A DNA stretch of 64,000 nucleotides, from contig CP137864.1 in the NCBI GenBank assembly GCA_034406715.1, forward strand, positions 620,001-684,000, in the 5' to 3' direction. The position numbers and the translations under genes were made by a program. The notes under the pieces were generated by a model. The model was not told where the DNA came from and made no database searches. It saw only the letters and a list, made by a program, of their open reading frames with translations. Below, in pieces: positions 59,496-64,000 of this stretch. The stretch is from Rhodotorula mucilaginosa (taxonomy: Eukaryota; Basidiomycota; Microbotryomycetes; Sporidiobolales; Sporidiobolaceae). Each line of letters begins with the position of its first letter. The stretch's first letter is position 1.

Positions 59496-62400
59496 TCAGG
59501 TGTCGGCAATCGCGCCTCGCCTGTTCCTACCGCCTTCTCCCTTTCCTTCTGCTGCTGTCGCGCTGGAAGCGGGAGGCGCCGCTGCAGTCTTGCTCGGTCG
59601 GCGGAAACACAGGAACTGGAGAGCCGTCGCCCGACGGGACGCCACGAGCGTCCGCTTCAAGCCTTCGAGCTCGGCTTGGAGTTCTTGCGCAGAGCTGTCA
59701 GGCCGGCGATAGTACGACTGCGAGATGATCTTGTAGATCGACTGCAAGGTCTGGTCCGCGCGAGGCGAGACGTGCTGCGAGAGCGTTTGGTGCATGAACT
59801 CGATCTCGAGCGTGGCCTGCAGAGGCGCAAGCATGTCAGTGACACAGAGAACAGTGTCGGGCAAAGAGGTGACGCAGCGACGGACCTGGAGCATGCCACC
59901 CATGCCGAAACGCTCAACCTTGCTGAACGCGTCGAGCGCGACCTGCGCGAGCTCCTCGACGAGGCTGGCGAGGGTTCGAGGGACGAGCGGTCGTGCAGTG
60001 GCAGAGACCTGAGCGTGAACGAGCACGAGCGAGAGAAGCGCGTCGTAGATGAACTGGTGGACCTCTGTTTGCGATCCCGTCACCCCAGGTCAGCCAAAGG
60101 CACGGAGCATCGCAGCACGGCCATTCGAGCACACGCACCTTTCGGCTTGTCCGCCTCGTACCAGTCGACCTCGCCTCCGAGCACGCCCTTTCGGATGATG
60201 CGAGCGATTTCGGCACTTTTTCTCTTCACATAGTCGTCGAACAAGATCTTGTCGAGCTGATCGGTCACGTCGAGGAGCATCTTGACGTCGGCCGCCATGT
60301 CGGTCTTGAACGCGGCGGAGAACTGGCTCGTTAGGCGCGGAATGATGGTCTCGCGGACGTGGTTCAGGTTCGAGACGGTGAGGAGGATTCGGATGTCCTG
60401 CAGGGCCATTCCGCGAATGAGCAAAAAAAAGATCTCACTTCACGCCTCGGGTCTGGCGAAATCCTGCACTCACCACATTCTGCACGTCCACCTCGGACGG
60501 GCGGCCTCCCGCTTCGGCCGCCTCGACCGGCGGCCCTTTCCGTCCTGAGTACGAAGGGCTAGTGAAGATGGTCGCCGGGTCGGAGAACGCGACGTGGACG
60601 AGCCCGTCCAAGAAGGCGTACAAGCTGTCGAGGAAGGCGCCCTTGATCTTTCTCGCAAGAGGTTTGGGCAGGTCGTCCTCGGGTCGACCACGACTTTTCG
60701 CCGCGGCGCTCGCACCGGCCGAAGACGAAGTAGCGCTAAAGTGGCTGTTGGCCCGCTCTTCCGAGCCGCCGGCGATGCGGTAGGCCGAGATCGACATGAA
60801 GCGCTGGTAAGCTGCCATATGTCGGAGGAACACGGTCGTCGAAGGCTGATCCGGATCTGGTCGCCAGTTCTCCAGCCGGTAGAAAACCTTGGCATCTGTT
60901 TGAGCTCGACGCCGTCAGCTGCGGTCTTTGACTACCGAGGAGAGGATGCGACTAACCTCGGATCCAGCCCGAGCAAACCGCCGCCTGGAAGCAGCTTCGA
61001 GCGTGCATGACAACGTCCTTCAAGGTCTGCGTCGCTTCGCCCGACAGCTCGAGCGCGCCGAGCTCGGCACCGCAGTCGACAATCTCGTTCAAGACTCGGA
61101 TCAGCCAATGACTGTTGGTCGTCGCGTTCGAGGACAACGGGACCCATTCCGGCATCGGCGGCGTCGCGTTCGGATCGTTCGCGTCCTGCGCGAGGGCGGC
61201 CGCGGTCGGAGCGGCGAAGAACTGCGAGAAGAGCGTCACGTAAAGAGTGACAATGTCGTGCGTCATGGAGCGAACTTGGGCGGGCGACCTGCGCTGCGCC
61301 GGATTCGCTGCCGGCCTCTGCTGCGCGATTTGCGAGTGGTGGTGCGTCAGACCGTGATGCGAGCGCCTTTGGCGATGCAGTCGACGTGTGCACACACCTT
61401 TTGGTACTTGCCCTCCATGTAACCTTTTGCTACCTTCCAGAAGCTCGGCAGAACCTGCAGGATCACCGAGTTGAGGTTTCGGACAAAGTCGAGGATGAGT
61501 CGCCACACTTCGGCGCCCTCGGCGTTCTCTGCGAATGGGGACGCAAGTCCGTCAATCAAAGGCAGTACTCCGGGATAACAGAGTCGCTTTGAACATATCC
61601 ATACTCACCTCGTATCCGCTCGCCGTCATATGTTTCCAAACTCTGCACACAACTCCTCAACGCCGCCGCCTGTCTCCGATCGTCCCGATCCGCCGCCCCG
61701 TACTGGTCCATCGCGAGCCGGATTCGGCTCAAGCTGGCATCGGCGGTGGTGCGGAGGACTTGCATGATATGTCGATGTTGGGTGTCGAAAAAGATCCAGA
61801 CGGGGTCGTCGGTCGGGTCGAGCTCGAGCAGGATCCTACGTGCGTGCGCGATCGGCGATCAGAACTGCCGAAGAAGAACAGAGTAGAGCATACGATGAAG
61901 AAAGTCGACAGAGACTCACTCGATTGTCTTCTCGACCTCGTCCAGCCCTCGCTTGGTATCGCGTAATCGTTTCCCCAGAATCGCCCGCAAGTCTCCCATG
62001 ATCTTTTCGACCTGACCCCAGACCTTTTCATAGATGCGCTTCTGTTGTTGCTGCTGTTGCGGAGTCGTTGCGGCGGGTAGTCCGAGCAGCTGTTCTGGCC
62101 GTGTGCCGAGCAAGTAGCGGCCCTTCTTGTAAGCTTGCAAGGCGGCTTCGTACCGGCCCTGTAGGTCAGGTTCTCCCGTCAGCCTATCGTATGCATATTT
62201 GATCGATCACAGTCGAGGGCTCACCTCCTCCACGGCTTCTCCGAGCACTGTCGGCAAGTTGAAGAAGAACTTGCTGCGCTCGAAAACGCCCAAAGTGCTC
62301 TTCAAACGCTCAGCTTTCGTCCTCGCCTCCACGATAGGTTGAAAGACGGTCTCGGCACGGGTCTCGGCGGCTATTGAAAGTGGTCTACCGTCAGCGCTGA

Positions 62401-63623
62401 AGTTGAAAGGCTGTCGGTGAAAAGTACGTACCGGTGAGCGACTCTTGTATTGGCTTGACACCGTGATCGTTTCCCGGCGCGAGCGGGCCCTCGCGCATCT
62501 CTTCGAACACCGCTGTAGTCACGAGTGCAGGTAAGATGCATGTGCTTTCGAGTGATTCCAGCCGCGTCCTGCTCACTCTCGTTTGCGGCCTTGACGGCTA
62601 CGAATCGATCCCATTCAGCCTCGACCAGCAGCTTTAACGCGCCGGATCGTTGCTCGAGAGCGTGTCGTAATCGATCTCGACCTGTAGAGGGAGTGCAGAG
62701 TCAGTCGGCGTAAAGTTCATGTCTGGCGAACAGAGCGGAGGCTCGCTCACCCTGGTTCAGATCATTGAACGTCGCGTTGGGATGGATCGTCGAGAGAAAC
62801 ACCTTGGGGTCGAACGATTTGGACGCCGGCAGCACAGCGGAGCCTGATGGCAAAGAGCGGCGTCAATGATCAGACTCGGGAGGGCGGAGCGACCTACGGG
62901 CGGGACAGGGAAGACGCACGCATCTCGCTCGGGAGCTCCGGATGGCTCCTGCACGGTCGGGAGGCCTCTTGTCAGCACCGTTAGCCAAGGAGCTTGAGAT
63001 TGATTCGCGGTACCGCGCCTTACGCCAAGATGCTCCCAGGCAACAGGCCCATCGGGTCATTCTCGTCTCCCTTTGATGCCGCGACCTTGGCGGTCCCGGC
63101 AGAGGAGTCTCCGCCGTACGCATCGTCGTTTGCACCGCTTCCGCCTTCCCAGTGAGTCTATGGAGACGATCGATGATCAGCTCGGTGTCACACGGACAGT
63201 ACGCGCGAAGGGAACAGCACTCGACGTGCCGGATTGAGGGACGACAAGCCGTAAAGTTGGAGCACTGCAGGAGTGGACGCTGTCAGTACTGTCTCGAGTA
63301 GCACATGCCGGCTCCCTGCACTCACTGTCCTCCTCGCTGGTAGCCCAGACATCGTCCTGTGCCCCGTACGACGCGACGTCGTCGTCGCCGTCTCCGTGCC
63401 TCGACCGGCGGTCCCTCGATCCCTGCCCCTGCCCCTGGCCGGCTGCGCGCTGGTCGTTGTGTCTAGCTCTCGGATCGTCGTGACTCGGTCTGCGGTGGTC
63501 CGGCTGCAGTCTCGCGGCTGGCGGCGGCTGCTGGTGATTCGAGTGGGGCGCATCGACGAGGCGAGGATCAAAGTCGCGCGGCTCTTGCGGGCGAGTCGGA
63601 CGGGGAGGCGGCCGCCCTTGCAT
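59496..63623 (-). CDS. SEC5: Exocyst complex subunit Sec5
   Basis: Sec5 is part of the octameric exocyst that tethers secretory vesicles to the plasma membrane. After a disordered Arg/Pro/Gln-rich N-terminus (MQGRPPPRPTRPQEPRDFDP) come VLQLYGLSSLNPARRVLF and the conserved DPKVFLSTIHPNATFNDLNQ-type segment. RHALEQRSGALKLLVEAEWD, RFVAVKAANE and AVFEEMREGPLAP follow, the typical Sec5 vps-N core. The long helical body includes GVFERSKFFFNLPTVLGEAV, EGRYEAALQAYKKGRYLL, DPTDDPVWIFFDTQHRHIMQ, EVWRLILDFVRNLNSVILQV and TSQFSAAFKTDMAADVKMLL. The tail is AAAPPASSATAAEGKGEGGR, stop at 59496-59498. At least nine introns. Start chosen at 63623; an in-frame ATG at 63710 would leave only 57 bp to the divergent gene. 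Confidence 0.9.
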
Positions 63624-63767
63624 CTCGGTACAGCTGCCAATCTGCTCCCTCCGAGCCAGTTCTCCGACGCCGTGGTCAGAATCGAGAGCAAGTTCGGCGA
63701 TCCTTCTCATCTCAGCTCTTCACTCGGTCGCAGCAACTCGCCAAGCGAGCGCACTGGCGGGGCGGGG

Positions 63768-64000
63768 ATGAGCTCAATACGGCAGCGTACTACACGCAGA
63801 TCTGCAGCTGCTGCAGCCGAATCTCCCGCCGACTCGGATGCTTCGCCCGCTCGGCGTCGATCCGCCGACAAGGCGAAATCTGCTTCGGGATCAACTCGAG
63901 ACTCGCCGACCAAGCAGCGGTTGCCATTGACGGAGCGCAGGAAGGGCAGCAAGGGAGGCCCCGCCGCGGATCTCACGTATGTCGCTTCGTTCCGCCGCTG
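63768..64000 (+). CDS. 5' end of a gene cut by the right window edge
   Basis: ATG at 63768 opens MSSIRQRTTRRSAAAAAESP, followed by a Ser/Ala/Arg/Asp-rich sequence (DSDASPARRRSADKAKSASG, STRDSPTKQRLPLTERRKGS) for about 69 codons. It then reaches a GTATGT-type donor near 63976 (after ADLT). The frame is clean and high in GC at third positions, and its position head-to-head with SEC5 fits a real start. The visible part is a disordered basic N-terminus, so the product cannot be named. Confidence 0.55.
   Translation, partial: MSSIRQRTTRRSAAAAAESPADSDASPARRRSADKAKSASGSTRDSPTKQRLPLTERRKGSKGGPAADLTYVASFRR

Overview
The window is nuclear DNA from a basidiomycete fungus. It most resembles the Sporidiobolales (Rhodotorula, Rhodosporidiobolus and Sporobolomyces relatives). 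The evidence is high GC content, compact intron-dense genes (introns about 45-130 nt, usually GTRNGT...YAG with CTRAY-type branch sites), and a DGA1 acyltransferase whose sequence closely follows what I recall of the Rhodotorula toruloides enzyme. I see about 29 protein genes, two of them cut by the window edges, on both strands. They alternate in divergent pairs with shared promoters and convergent pairs about 200-500 bp apart. I found no tRNA, rRNA, CRISPR, transposon or virus-like element. Gene structures were read by eye; where exon lengths could be summed exactly (RBX1, the phosphatase, both four-TM genes, three small mitochondrial genes) they give whole codons.

Left part (1-14.3 kb): last exon of a likely CWC27-type spliceosomal cyclophilin; RIT1 (initiator-tRNA modification); DGA1 (triacylglycerol synthesis); a GNAT-fold protein; NoxR (NADPH-oxidase regulator with TPR, activation and PB1 parts); a 1.4 kb unassigned interval; and a long coiled-coil protein of unknown function.

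Centre (14.9-40 kb): UTP20, a 9.2 kb gene for a giant HEAT-type 18S rRNA processing factor; AP-3 sigma; an NAD(P)-binding epimerase-like protein; a zinc-less MDR oxidoreductase; a dual-specificity phosphatase of about 1,109 residues with a long disordered insert in its catalytic domain; a CFIm68/CPSF6-like RRM protein; a head-to-head pair of four-TM membrane proteins; and an SGNH/GDS-type hydrolase-like protein.

Right part (40-64 kb): several mitochondrial genes (a 98-aa one-TM protein, IMP2 inner-membrane protease, two small one-TM proteins, tafazzin), mixed with a hotdog thioesterase, RBX1, thiamine pyrophosphokinase, a KpsF/GutQ-like SIS sugar-phosphate isomerase homologue, a second unknown coiled-coil protein, an RRM protein, CTP synthase, the exocyst subunit SEC5, and the start of a further gene at the right edge.

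Most genes are housekeeping. The points most worth a second look are the cluster of microexons (10-18 nt) in four neighbouring genes, the absence of a visible AUG for IMP2, a 27-nt homopolymer inside an IMP2 intron, the interrupted phosphatase domain, the paired four-TM genes, the possible pair of MLRQ/B12D-like mitochondrial proteins, and the SIS isomerase homologue.
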